Part shown: positions 35,280-44,414 of the stretch, in pieces
Position numbering within the stretch: the stretch's first letter is position 1
Layout of the letters: every line of letters begins with the position of its first letter
DNA from: an uncultured Lachnospiraceae bacterium
Lineage (GTDB): Bacteria > Bacillota > Clostridia > Lachnospirales > Lachnospiraceae
DNA: 63,300 nt
Direction: 5' to 3'
NCBI GenBank assembly: GCA_900316395.1
Contig: ONCT01000004.1
Coordinates: 1-63,300, forward strand
Program-made: the position numbers and the translations under genes
Notes under the pieces: generated by a model
The model's database searches: none
What the model was told of the DNA's origin: nothing
Seen by the model: only the letters and a program-made list of their open reading frames with translations

Positions 35280-35633
35280 ATGACTTTATTACTTACAGTA
35301 TTTGCTGCAGTAATTACAACAGCAATATGGTATAACAGAAAAAATGATGATATGAGACTTGGTATCCTATGCTTTATGTTCTGGGGTGCATCTATTATGT
35401 GGTTGGTTGATGCGATTTATGAATTCGTAGAACTACAGGCAGAATACTTTACACCAGCCCCAGAAGATATGCTTAACGACGCATTTCTTGGACTGTCAGT
35501 AATCGCATTTGCACTTGTAGTATGGGTTGTAAGACTTCTTATCTTAGATCCAAAGGGAGTTATTAAGAAAGCCCTTACTAAGAACAGCACAAAAGAAGAT
35601 AAAGAGGTTGTAACACAAGCATCAAGCAAATAA
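35280..35633 (+). CDS. Small membrane protein of unknown function 2
   Basis: 117 aa from the ATG at 35280 (ACAGGAGGT upstream; a longer frame overlapping the previous gene is not supported). Three membrane segments (about 2-15, 24-45, 66-88) and a Lys-rich tail. It lies 16 nt after its partner. Function unknown. Confidence 0.75.
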   Translation: MTLLLTVFAAVITTAIWYNRKNDDMRLGILCFMFWGASIMWLVDAIYEFVELQAEYFTPAPEDMLNDAFLGLSVIAFALVVWVVRLLILDPKGVIKKALTKNSTKEDKEVVTQASSK

Positions 35634-35645
35634 TACAAAAGAAGA

Positions 35646-35677
35646 CAAAGAGGGCTGCCGATTGGCAGCCTGCTTTG
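35646..35677. terminator. Bidirectional terminator between convergent genes
   Basis: GGCTGCC (35653-35659), a GATT loop and GGCAGCC (35664-35670); the outer CAAAG/CTTTG arms extend it. It serves the membrane protein pair (+) and mrp (-). Confidence 0.7.
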
Positions 35678-35704
35678 TGTATGTCATAACAAATAATTAT
35701 TAAC

Positions 35705-36547
35705 TTATAGCTTCGCGATAGTTTCAACACCTTTGTCAATGTAGTCAACATCAAGTTCAAATATTTTTCCCTCGTCTGCTTTAGATGCAAATGCAGGGTC
35801 AAGTGGCATTTTGCCAAGAACATCTATGCCTAATTCCTTGGCTACTTCGTCAATGTGGCTTTCACCAAATACTTGCATCTTCTTACCACAGTCAGGACAT
35901 TCTATGTAGCTATAATTCTCTACAACTCCAAGTACAGGAACATCCATCATTTCAGCCATATAATAAGCCTTCTTAACAATCATTCTAACAAGCTCTTGTG
36001 GAGATGTTACAATTACAATTCCATCAATTGGAAGTGACTGGAATACTGTTAGTGGTACGTCGCCTGTTCCAGGAGGCATATCTACAAGAAGATAATCAAG
36101 CTCTCCCCAGATAATATCTGTCCAGAATTGCTTAACTGCGCCAGCGATAACAGGACCACGCCATACAACAGGTTTTTCTTCATCTTCGAGAAGAAGATTG
36201 ATTGACATAATCTTAGTGCCATCTTCAGCTTCAATTGGATATGTTCCATCCTCAACTGCTTCAGCAGGTCCGTGAACTCCGAACATTTTAGGGATAGATG
36301 GTCCAGTAATATCAGCATCTAGGATTCCAACCTTCTTGCCCTGCTTTCTTAGCTTTGCAGCGAGAGTAGATGTAACAAAGCTCTTACCAACGCCACCTTT
36401 GCCAGATACAACACCAATTACATGCTTGATGTTAGATAGTGGGTTCATATCCTCTAAGAAGCTTTCCTTTGCCTTAGATGGACATCCCTCACAGCTTTCT
36501 CTGTCGCAGCTTGATGCGCTGCTACAATTATCTCTTTCTTCGCTCAT
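35705..36547 (-). CDS. Mrp/NBP35-type Fe-S cluster carrier ATPase
   Basis: 280 aa. The N-terminal extension has cysteines in SCDRESCEGCPSK, as in NBP35-like proteins. The deviant Walker A VVSGKGGVGKSFVTS, GILDADITGPSIPKMFG and VDMPPGTGDVPLTVFQS follow, and the cluster-binding CxxC is in ECPDCGKK. Dimers bind a bridging 4Fe-4S cluster and pass it to apo-proteins such as NadA or LeuC-type enzymes. It reads away from the mtnA gene's end, 80 nt upstream. Confidence 0.93.
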   Translation of the reverse strand: MSEERDNCSSASSCDRESCEGCPSKAKESFLEDMNPLSNIKHVIGVVSGKGGVGKSFVTSTLAAKLRKQGKKVGILDADITGPSIPKMFGVHGPAEAVEDGTYPIEAEDGTKIMSINLLLEDEEKPVVWRGPVIAGAVKQFWTDIIWGELDYLLVDMPPGTGDVPLTVFQSLPIDGIVIVTSPQELVRMIVKKAYYMAEMMDVPVLGVVENYSYIECPDCGKKMQVFGESHIDEVAKELGIDVLGKMPLDPAFASKADEGKIFELDVDYIDKGVETIAKL

Positions 36548-36625
36548 TATTATTTCCTCCTAATCTATTTATTGATAATAAGATTTATGCTTTTGGTTTT
36601 TATGTTTGTTTTCTCTTGTGGCTTT

Positions 36626-37732
36626 TTACATAATTTTTTCAAGTTCTTTTGCGTAGTCTCCTGTAATCACACCTTTTTCTGTAATGATTGCACTGATTAA
36701 TTCATGACTTGTCACGTCAAATGCTGGGTTATATACCTTAACTTTTTCATGTGACATTTCATTATTATACCACATTTTCGTAACCTCGGAAGCATTGCGC
36801 TGCTCGATTACAATATCCTTACCGCTAGGGATGCTCATGTCGATTGAAGAGGTTGGGGCGCATATATACACAGGGACATTGTAGTGCTTGGCGATAATTG
36901 CAAGGCCATTAGTTCCTATCTTGTTAGCAACATCTCCGTTAGCAGCAACTCTGTCGCAGCCCACGAACACTTCATTAATCTGACCAGAAGCCATAAGAGA
37001 AGCCACCATGTTATCGCATTGAAGAGTAGTGTCGATGCCGCTTTCCATAAGTTCATAAGCTGTAAGTCGCGCGCCCTGCAGCAATGGTCTTGTTTCGTCA
37101 CAGAACACTTTGAACTGCATTCCATTTTCGTGAGCTAAGTAGATTGGTGCTGTAGCTGTTCCGTATCGTACAGTCGCAAGTCTTCCTGCGTTGCAATGTG
37201 TGAGAATACCATCGCCTTCATGGATAAATTGGATGCCATTTTCACCAATTGTTTTACATACCTGAATGTCATTTTCCCAAATGTGTAAAGCCTTTGTTTT
37301 GAGGACATAGGCTAAGTTGCCGCGAAGGGTGTCATCTAATATGATGTCGAATAATGATTTGCTGTCGTAACTGCACTGGAATCTGTGCATGGTGAAGCGG
37401 TCAAGCTCTTTTATCATCTCATTAAGTGCCCATGACAGATTAACTGCCGTTGGCCTTGCCGACTCTAAATGGTTAGAGCATCTAATATACTCCTTAACAT
37501 AATCGCCCAAGGTAGCACCGTCGATTCTAACTCCAAGCACATACATAGAAAGGGCAGCGAATACACCAATTGCTGGAGCGCCTCTTACCTCAAGCTTGGC
37601 GATTGCAGTGAACATATCATCAAGATTAATTGTGCTCTTGATAAGCAGTTCATTGGGCAGCTTCGTCTGGTCTATGTATTTTACCTCGTTTGTTTCTTCA
37701 TCAAGCCATAATGTATCAACAAGTTCTGACAT
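36626..37732 (-). CDS. mtnA: S-methyl-5-thioribose-1-phosphate isomerase
   Basis: 368 aa. eIF2B-like fold with KLEVRGAPAIGVFAALSMY, ILTHCNAGRLATVRYGTA (catalytic Cys), DETRPLLQGARLTAYEL and VGCDRVAANGDVANKIGT (catalytic Asp). It isomerises MTR-1-P in methionine salvage, though such enzymes can also act on 5-deoxyribose 1-phosphate. No other mtn genes are adjacent. Confidence 0.93.
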   Translation of the reverse strand: MSELVDTLWLDEETNEVKYIDQTKLPNELLIKSTINLDDMFTAIAKLEVRGAPAIGVFAALSMYVLGVRIDGATLGDYVKEYIRCSNHLESARPTAVNLSWALNEMIKELDRFTMHRFQCSYDSKSLFDIILDDTLRGNLAYVLKTKALHIWENDIQVCKTIGENGIQFIHEGDGILTHCNAGRLATVRYGTATAPIYLAHENGMQFKVFCDETRPLLQGARLTAYELMESGIDTTLQCDNMVASLMASGQINEVFVGCDRVAANGDVANKIGTNGLAIIAKHYNVPVYICAPTSSIDMSIPSGKDIVIEQRNASEVTKMWYNNEMSHEKVKVYNPAFDVTSHELISAIITEKGVITGDYAKELEKIM

Positions 37733-37813
37733 ATAATCTCCAATCTGTTACATTCCTGGTAACTTTAAGTCGTCCATCTGTATAATATGTAATATTACTG
37801 GCAACACCAACAC

Positions 37814-38776
37814 CTACATCTTCTTATAGGCTTCTATAAATATATGTTTAACTGTATCCTCAAGATTGTCAATCTTGTCTAAATACTTCTTGTATATGAT
37901 ACCGCCAGCCATAGTAGGGTGGCCGCCGCCGTTACCAATGTCTTGTAAAGCAAGGCGAATAAGGTTCCCGGCATGTACATTGTTATCTTCACTTCGAATA
38001 GAGAATTTCACAACATCATCAAGCTTAGAATACACAACTGATATCTTAACCTCCTTAGTAGATAGCAGGAAGTCGGATATAATTGCAACAAGAGTTGAAG
38101 GACACTGGAAAGGTATGTATGCGAATCCGAACTCGTCAGTAGTTACAACATTATTGATAGCTGCCTTGAATGCCTTGAAGTCATCAAGCTCTAACTGGTT
38201 TTGGTTAATATAAGTAACCTGCTCATAATCAGCATATTCGAATACAGCATCAAACATCTGAATATCGAATCTTGTACATCCTCTGTTGAAGTCATTAGTA
38301 TCCATCTTGAGTCCATAACACAGTGCTGAGGCAACATCCTTAGACATAGTGATTCCAGCTTCAACATAGTATGAAATAATAATACTTGCACATGCTCCAA
38401 CAGGCCTAATATCGCTCCACTCGTAGCGTACATCATTGAACACTGGGTGATGGTCAATGCAATACACATCATCTCCACAGTTCAATGCAATATTGGCATT
38501 GTTGAGCTGAGAGTCAACAAGTATGTTAATGGCGTTAAAGAACTGATTTTCATAATTTGTTCTTGGGCTTGCCTTAATATTGAATACCTTAAGCATCTGA
38601 ATAAGGCTTGCCCTTTCAATAACACCACCATAGCATATAACGCAGTCGATGCCATAATGCTTCAATAGTTCAGACAAACCGTAGGCGCTTGCGAAGGCGT
38701 CAGGGTCCGGGAAATCGTGGGTATGTATAAATACCTGTTTTGTTTTGAAATGATTTAATTGCTCTTCTGTAAACAT
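37814..38776 (-). CDS. DHH/DHHA1 family phosphoesterase
   Basis: 320 aa from the ATG complement at 38776. A longer frame from a GTG at 38815 adds an unusual N-terminus; neither start has a strong ribosome site. Metal-binding motifs: HTHDFPDPDAFASA, NILVDSQLNNA and CIDHHPVF (DHH). The C-terminal DHHA1 domain ends in GNGGGHPTMAGG. Relatives are NrnA-type oligoribonucleases and pAp phosphatases. The first motif HDFPDPDA differs from the usual HxxPDxDA in spacing, so the substrate is uncertain. Confidence 0.82.
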   Translation of the reverse strand: MFTEEQLNHFKTKQVFIHTHDFPDPDAFASAYGLSELLKHYGIDCVICYGGVIERASLIQMLKVFNIKASPRTNYENQFFNAINILVDSQLNNANIALNCGDDVYCIDHHPVFNDVRYEWSDIRPVGACASIIISYYVEAGITMSKDVASALCYGLKMDTNDFNRGCTRFDIQMFDAVFEYADYEQVTYINQNQLELDDFKAFKAAINNVVTTDEFGFAYIPFQCPSTLVAIISDFLLSTKEVKISVVYSKLDDVVKFSIRSEDNNVHAGNLIRLALQDIGNGGGHPTMAGGIIYKKYLDKIDNLEDTVKHIFIEAYKKM

Positions 38777-38799
38777 GACTAGATAATAGCATAAAAATA

Positions 38800-38908
38800 A
38801 CTTGCTGAAAACCACAAAAAAGACTTACTACAAAATCCCCAAAAACACTTGCCATAAAACCCCCAAAAACACTTACTACAAAAACCCAAAAAATACTTGC
38901 TGAAAACC
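38800..38908. repeat. 24-nt A/C-rich tandem repeat (4.6 units)
   Basis: Units begin at 38800 (23 nt), 38823, 38847, 38871 and 38895 (14 nt, partial). Consensus ACTTRCTACAAAAYCCCCAAAAAC. It lies between the divergent DHH gene and the SCIFF promoter, ending right at its -35 region. Confidence 0.9.
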
Positions 38909-38924
38909 TTTATAAATAGGTTTA
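38905..38924. promoter_or_regulatory. Inverted repeat over the SCIFF -35
   Basis: AAACCT and AGGTTT arms flank TTATAAAT. It overlaps the -35 of the SCIFF promoter (TTTATA near 38909, TATAAT at 38932-38937), so a repressor or activator site is possible. Confidence 0.45.
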
Positions 38925-38937
38925 TTTGTGATATAAT
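38909..38937 (+). promoter_or_regulatory. Promoter of the SCIFF operon
   Basis: TATAAT at 38932-38937 with a weak -35 (TTTATA, 38909-38914) at 17 bp. Confidence 0.6.
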
Positions 38938-38974
38938 CTAAAAAGTTTTGGAAAAATGAGTAAGGAGAATGATT

Positions 38975-39115
38975 ATGAAACACGTTAAGACACTTAACAC
39001 TAAGAAGCTTTCTAACACAGTTAAGAAGGGTGGATGTGGCGAATGCCAGACATCTTGCCAGTCTGCTTGCAAGACAAGCTGTACTGTTGGTAATCAAAAG
39101 TGCGAGAATAAATAA
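38975..39115 (+). CDS. scfA: SCIFF ranthipeptide precursor
   Basis: 46 aa; TAAGGAG is 8 nt upstream. The protein is MKHVKTLNTKKLSNTV followed by a cysteine-rich part with Cys21, 24, 28, 32, 36 and 43: six cysteines in under forty-five residues, the SCIFF hallmark. The leader KTLNTKKLS is typical. The maturase encoded 100 nt downstream installs thioether bonds between Cys and partner residues. The mature product's role in clostridia is thought to involve signalling but is not settled. Confidence 0.95.
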   Translation: MKHVKTLNTKKLSNTVKKGGCGECQTSCQSACKTSCTVGNQKCENK

Positions 39116-39148
39116 TACATAAGTTAAGTTGATTATTAGATTTCAATG

Positions 39149-39186
39149 AACTGACCGTTGTTCTAATAGACGGTCGGTTTGTGTTG
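39149..39186 (+). terminator. Partial terminator between precursor and maturase
   Basis: AACTGACCGT (39149-39158) pairs with ACGGTCGGTT (39170-39179), with only a short interrupted T-tract. Partial readthrough would give more precursor than maturase mRNA. Confidence 0.7.
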
Positions 39187-39216
39187 TAAAAAAATAAATA
39201 TAAAGAGAATGATAAA

Positions 39217-40674
39217 ATGATACATCAATACAAAAACAATGGTTACAATATTGTAATGGATGTGAACTCAGGTGCCATTCATGTAGTTGATGATTTTGTA
39301 TACGATTTGATTAAGGTGGCAGACGACATGCTACAAGACATTTCCGACAATAATAATGAAGAAATGTCTAATACAAAGGACAGCATTAAGAACACCGCAT
39401 GGTCTAAGCTTGACAAATCTGCTCTAATATCCAAGTTCAAGGATATATACGAAGAGGATTATAAGAATCTTCCTGATGAAGAGCTTCAAGAGGCTCTAGA
39501 TGAGATAGAAGAGCTTATTAATAATGAAGAGCTATTCACTGAGGATGTATATAGGGAGCCAATTGCCAATTACAAGGCAAGACCAACTGTTGTCAAGGCC
39601 TTATGTTTACATGTTGCCCATGATTGTAATCTTGCCTGTAGATATTGCTTCGCTGGCAAAGGCGAATACCAGGGCGAAAAAGAGATTATGAGCTTAGAGG
39701 TGGGCAAGAAAGCCTTAGATTTTCTAGTAGAGAATTCAGGAAACAGACGCAACCTAGAAGTGGATTTCTTCGGTGGCGAGCCACTGCTTAATTTCGAGGT
39801 TGTTAAAGAGCTTGTCGCTTATGGCAGAAGCATTGAGAAGGCTAAGGATAAGCATTTTAGATTTACCCTGACCACCAATGGTGTGCTCCTTAACGATGAG
39901 GTAATGAAGTTCGCCAATGAGAATATGGACAATGTGGTCCTTTCCATTGATGGACGTAAGAGTATACACGATATGATGCGCCCATTTCCAAGTGGCGACG
40001 GCAGCTACGATTTGATTGTTCCTAAGTTCATCAAATTCGCTGATAGCAGAGGCCAGGACAAATATTATGTGAGAGGAACCTTCACACACAATAATCTGGA
40101 CTTTTCTGAGGATGTGCTGAATCTTGCCAACCTTGGCTTCAAGCAGATATCTGTTGAGCCGGTGGTGGCTAAGGATACAGACGATTACGCCATCAGGGAA
40201 GAGGATTTGCCTAAATTATATGAAGAATATGACAACCTGGCCAAGGAGATGGTTAGGCGTCATGGAACTGACGAAGAATTCAATTTCTTCCATTATATGA
40301 TTGATTTAGAGGGAGGACCTTGTGTATACAAGAGACTTAGCGGCTGCGGCTCCGGCACAGAATATCTGGCTGTGACGCCAACTGGTGAGCTTTATCCTTG
40401 TCATCAATTTGTGGGCAATACTGATTTCATTATGGGAAATGTTGATACAGGCATTACCAACACTGATATAAGAGATGAGTTCAAAGAATGCAATGTATAT
40501 GCCAAGGATTCCTGCAAAGACTGCTTTGCGAAATTCTATTGCAGTGGTGGCTGTGCTGCTAACGCATTTAACTTCACAGGCGACATCAAGGGAGCTTATG
40601 ACATAGGCTGTAAGCTTCAGAGAAAGCGTGTTGAGAATGCCATAATGATTAAGGCAGCAACCGCTGACACATAA
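39217..40674 (+). CDS. scfB: Radical SAM SCIFF maturase (SPASM domain)
   Basis: 485 aa. An N-terminal precursor-recognition (RRE-like) region (1-95) precedes the radical SAM motif CNLACRYC (CxxxCxxC) at about 134-141, then VDFFGGEPLLNFE. The C-terminal SPASM/twitch region has cysteines in SGCGSGTEYLAVTPTGELYPC, and in CKDCFAKFYCSGGCAANAF, for two auxiliary 4Fe-4S clusters. It forms thioether crosslinks in the SCIFF peptide. A copy of its last codons follows the stop. Confidence 0.96.
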   Translation: MIHQYKNNGYNIVMDVNSGAIHVVDDFVYDLIKVADDMLQDISDNNNEEMSNTKDSIKNTAWSKLDKSALISKFKDIYEEDYKNLPDEELQEALDEIEELINNEELFTEDVYREPIANYKARPTVVKALCLHVAHDCNLACRYCFAGKGEYQGEKEIMSLEVGKKALDFLVENSGNRRNLEVDFFGGEPLLNFEVVKELVAYGRSIEKAKDKHFRFTLTTNGVLLNDEVMKFANENMDNVVLSIDGRKSIHDMMRPFPSGDGSYDLIVPKFIKFADSRGQDKYYVRGTFTHNNLDFSEDVLNLANLGFKQISVEPVVAKDTDDYAIREEDLPKLYEEYDNLAKEMVRRHGTDEEFNFFHYMIDLEGGPCVYKRLSGCGSGTEYLAVTPTGELYPCHQFVGNTDFIMGNVDTGITNTDIRDEFKECNVYAKDSCKDCFAKFYCSGGCAANAFNFTGDIKGAYDIGCKLQRKRVENAIMIKAATADT

Positions 40675-40679
40675 TATTT

Positions 40680-40721
40680 GCCAGAATTATGATTAAAGCG
40701 GCAACCGCCGACACAGAATAA
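40680..40721 (+). pseudogene. Duplicate relic of the scfB 3' end
   Basis: Translation gives RIMIKAATADTE and a stop. The true gene ends IMIKAATADT. Codons differ mainly at third positions (AAG/AAA, GCA/GCG, GCT/GCC). It follows the scfB stop by five bases. It seems to be the tail of another scfB allele. Confidence 0.7.
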
Positions 40722-40787
40722 GAAGTAATAATAATAACTAAGAAGAATAACTAGTGACATAGATGAATAAAAGATAGGAGAGAAGAA

Positions 40788-43151
40788 ATGAAGAATATGA
40801 AGAAAGGACAGGCGATAGCGTGGTTGATAGCATTCGTATTGCTAACAGCAATATTAATATACGAAGCGTCCTTAATTCTATCGTCTACTGGAAAAGGAGC
40901 GGATCAGAACATCAAGCTCGGTCTTGACCTTGCCGGTGGTGTAAGTATTACTTACGAGGTAGAGGGTGATACTCCAACAGAGGAGCAGATGAATGACACT
41001 ATCTACAAGCTCCAGCAACGTATTGAGAATGACCTAGGTAGTTCTCAGACTACAGAAGCTAGTGTATATAAGGTAGGAGACAGACGTATCGCTGTCGAAA
41101 TTCCAGGTGTAACAGATGCTAACGCAATATTAGAGCAGTTAGGAACACCAGGTGATTTGTATTTTATAGCACAGACTAATTCCGCTGGAGAAGAGAATTA
41201 TTCTTATGATTCTACTACAGGCGGTTATAAGCTTAACAGGGATTTGGCATCGTTACAGGCAGATGGCTCTGTTGTAGTTAACGGTTCTCAGATAAGCTCT
41301 GCAAGTGCAGGATATAATACTAATCAGACAACTAACGCCAAGGACCCAGTTGTATCAATCACAATGACACCAGAGGGTGCCAAAGCATTTGGTGAGGCAA
41401 CAACTAAGGCTTATCAGGCTGGCGAGTCAATTGGTATCTATTACGATGGACAATTCGTAAGCGTTCCTAAGGTAAATGCGGCTATCACAGATGGTAACTG
41501 TATTATAGAAGGAATGTCTTCTATTGAAGAAGCAGAGAAGCTTGCTTCATATATTAGAATTGGTGGACTTGACATTAAGCTTCAGGAAGTACAATCTCAG
41601 GTTGTAGGTGCTCAGCTTGGTTCTGATGCCCTATCAAGTAGTTTGCTTGCAGGACTTATTGGTCTAGTTGCCGTAATTATCTTCATGCTTATTATGTATA
41701 GACTTCCAGGCTTTACAGCATCACTTGCATTGGTATTCTATACAGCATTAGTAATATTTATTATATGGGCATTTGACATAACACTTACACTTCCTGGTAT
41801 CGCAGGTATTATCCTGTCCGTGGGAATGGCGGTGGATGCAAATGTTATCATATTTGCCAGAATTAAAGAAGAAATTGCATCAGGACATGATGCTAACAGT
41901 GCCGTACAGGCAGGTTTCAAGAAGGCCTTGTCGGCTATCTTAGATGGTAACGTAACAACACTTATTGCGGCAGCAGTTCTATACTTTATCGGTTCAGGTA
42001 CTGTTAAGGGATTCGCTGTAACACTTGCAATTGGTGTAGTTCTATCAATGTTTACAGCACTTGTTGTAACAAGAATTCTTCTTAATGTATCTGTTGCATT
42101 TGGACTTGTTAGTCCTAATATGTACGGTAAGGCTAAGAAGAGAAAGCCTATTAATTTCATTGGCAAGAAGACAATATTCTTCTGCGCATCAGCAATTATT
42201 ATTGCTGCCGGACTTATTGGAATGGCTGTAAATGCTGGTATGGGTAATAAAGCACTTAATTACAGCTTAGAGTTCTCAGGTGGTACATCAACAACTGTTA
42301 ACTTAGATAAGGAATACACTCTTGCTGAGGTGGATGACGAGATTGTTCCACTTGTTAGCAAGGTAACAGGTGATAATGATATTCAGACACAGCTTGTAGA
42401 TGGAGCTAATCAGGTTGTAATCAAGACTAGAACATTAGAACTTGAAGAGCGTGAGGCGTTAAACAAGGCACTTCATGACAGTAAGGGCATAGAGGAGAAG
42501 GACATTTCTTCTGAGAATATTAGTTCAATGATTTCATCGGAAATGCGAACAGAATCCCTAATTGCTGTTATTGTTGCGGCAGTTGCGATGCTAATTTACA
42601 TTTGGTTCAGATTCAAGGACCTTCGTTACGCATCATCAGCTATTATTGCATTAGTTCATGACGTACTTGTTGTATTAACACTTTATGCATTAGCAAGACT
42701 AACTGTTGGTTCAACATTTATTGCATGTATGCTGACGGTAATTGGTTACTCAGTCAACGATACAATCGTTATCTTCGATAGAATTCGTGAGAATGAGAAG
42801 AAGATGACAAGGCGCGAGCCAGAAGATTATAAGAATCTATGTAATGAGAGTATAACTCAGACATTGACAAGATCAATTTCAACATCATTTACAACAGCAC
42901 TTATGGTAGTTATGCTTCTAATCTTCGGTGTATCTACAATTAAGGAATTCGCAATTCCACTACTTCTTGGTGTAATTGTTGGTACATATTCTTCAATCTG
43001 TCTTGCTACAGAATTGTGGTATGTAATGAGAGTTCATATCAAGAGCAAGAAGGATGTAGCTACTGGCAGAAGAGACAAGAACTATAAGGGTAAGAAGAAA
43101 AAAGATGACATCGAGAAGGCTAAGCAGGCCAATGATGGAATTGTAGTTTAG
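40788..43151 (+). CDS. secDF: Fused SecDF protein-export membrane protein
   Basis: 787 aa. The SecD half has one N-terminal membrane segment, a large extracellular P1 domain (LGLDLAGGVSITYEV) and five membrane segments with GMAVDANVIIFARIKEE. The SecF half (from about 460) has LEFSGGTSTTV and GYSVNDTIVIFDRIREN. SecDF uses the proton gradient to pull proteins through SecYEG. SecD and SecF are fused into one chain here, as in many Firmicutes. The ribosome site is AGGAGAGAAG. Confidence 0.96.
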   Translation: MKNMKKGQAIAWLIAFVLLTAILIYEASLILSSTGKGADQNIKLGLDLAGGVSITYEVEGDTPTEEQMNDTIYKLQQRIENDLGSSQTTEASVYKVGDRRIAVEIPGVTDANAILEQLGTPGDLYFIAQTNSAGEENYSYDSTTGGYKLNRDLASLQADGSVVVNGSQISSASAGYNTNQTTNAKDPVVSITMTPEGAKAFGEATTKAYQAGESIGIYYDGQFVSVPKVNAAITDGNCIIEGMSSIEEAEKLASYIRIGGLDIKLQEVQSQVVGAQLGSDALSSSLLAGLIGLVAVIIFMLIMYRLPGFTASLALVFYTALVIFIIWAFDITLTLPGIAGIILSVGMAVDANVIIFARIKEEIASGHDANSAVQAGFKKALSAILDGNVTTLIAAAVLYFIGSGTVKGFAVTLAIGVVLSMFTALVVTRILLNVSVAFGLVSPNMYGKAKKRKPINFIGKKTIFFCASAIIIAAGLIGMAVNAGMGNKALNYSLEFSGGTSTTVNLDKEYTLAEVDDEIVPLVSKVTGDNDIQTQLVDGANQVVIKTRTLELEEREALNKALHDSKGIEEKDISSENISSMISSEMRTESLIAVIVAAVAMLIYIWFRFKDLRYASSAIIALVHDVLVVLTLYALARLTVGSTFIACMLTVIGYSVNDTIVIFDRIRENEKKMTRREPEDYKNLCNESITQTLTRSISTSFTTALMVVMLLIFGVSTIKEFAIPLLLGVIVGTYSSICLATELWYVMRVHIKSKKDVATGRRDKNYKGKKKKDDIEKAKQANDGIVV

Positions 43152-43160
43152 GAGGAAACA

Positions 43161-44399
43161 ATGTATACATTTGATGATATCAAGAATACAGATATAGATG
43201 TGGCAAATGCCATTCAGGCAGAGCTTGACAGACAATCAAGCCATATTGAACTTATTGCTTCAGAGAACTGGGTAAGCCACGCAGTAATATCTACAGTAGG
43301 AACTATTTTTACTAACAAATACGCAGAGGGATATCCAGGTAAGAGATATTATGGTGGATGTGAATGCGTTGATATAGTTGAGGATTTGGCAAGAGAAAGA
43401 GCTAAGGAATTATTCGGCTGTGACTATGTTAATGTTCAGCCACATTCAGGTGCTCAGGCTAATATGGCAGTACAGTTTGCTGTACTTGAGCCAGGTGATA
43501 CTGTTATGGGAATGAACCTTGACCATGGCGGACACCTTACACATGGTTCTCCTGTTAATTTCTCAGGTAGATTCTTCAACATCGTACCATACGGTGTTAA
43601 TGACGAAGGCTATATTGATTATGATGAAGTTGAGAGACTTGCAGTAGAAAACAAGCCTAAGATGATTATTGCAGGTGCTTCAGCTTATGCAAGAGCTATT
43701 GATTTCAAGAGATTTAGAGAGATTGCTGATAAGGTAGGAGCTGTTCTTATGGTAGATATGGCACATATCGCCGGTCTTGTTGCAGCAGGACTTCACGAGT
43801 CTCCAGTACCTTATGCAGATATTGTTACAACAACAACTCATAAGACTCTTCGTGGACCACGTGGTGGTATGATTATGGCAACAAAAGAGGCTAATGAGAA
43901 ATACAACTTTAACAAGGCAGTTTTCCCAGGAATTCAGGGTGGACCACTTATGCATGTAATCGCAGCTAAGGCTGTATGCTTAAAGGAGGCTCTTCAGCCA
44001 GAATTCAAGGAATATATGCAGCAGGTATATGATAATGCACAGGCTCTTTCTAAGGGATTACAGGATAGAGGCATTAAGCTTGTATCAGGCGGTACAGACA
44101 ACCACTTAATGCTTGTTGATCTTACACCATTTGAATTAACAGGTAAGGCTGTTGAGGCTCTTTTAGATGAGGCTCACATTACAGCTAATAAGAATACAAT
44201 TCCTAATGATCCTAAGTCGCCATTTGTTACATCTGGTATCAGACTTGGTACTCCAGCAGCTACAAGTCGTGGTCTAAAATGTGATGATTTCGACAAGGTT
44301 GCAGAGGCAATTGCTACTGTTATTAAAGAGGGTGAAGCAGGAGTTCCTAAGGCAAGAGCTATTGTTGATGAGCTTACTGCTAAGTATCCTATATCATAA
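43161..44399 (+). CDS. glyA: Serine hydroxymethyltransferase
   Basis: 412 aa, full length. Motifs: [26 protein letters not shown], the PLP lysine in [14 protein letters not shown], and [11 protein letters not shown]. It interconverts serine and glycine and gives methylene-THF, which ThyA needs. GGAGG precedes the ATG. serS follows 15 nt later, another serine-using enzyme. Confidence 0.97.
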   Translation: MYTFDDIKNTDIDVANAIQAELDRQSSHIELIASENWVSHAVISTVGTIFTNKYAEGYPGKRYYGGCECVDIVEDLARERAKELFGCDYVNVQPHSGAQANMAVQFAVLEPGDTVMGMNLDHGGHLTHGSPVNFSGRFFNIVPYGVNDEGYIDYDEVERLAVENKPKMIIAGASAYARAIDFKRFREIADKVGAVLMVDMAHIAGLVAAGLHESPVPYADIVTTTTHKTLRGPRGGMIMATKEANEKYNFNKAVFPGIQGGPLMHVIAAKAVCLKEALQPEFKEYMQQVYDNAQALSKGLQDRGIKLVSGGTDNHLMLVDLTPFELTGKAVEALLDEAHITANKNTIPNDPKSPFVTSGIRLGTPAATSRGLKCDDFDKVAEAIATVIKEGEAGVPKARAIVDELTAKYPIS

Positions 44400-44414
44400 G
44401 ATTAAGGAGTTCGT

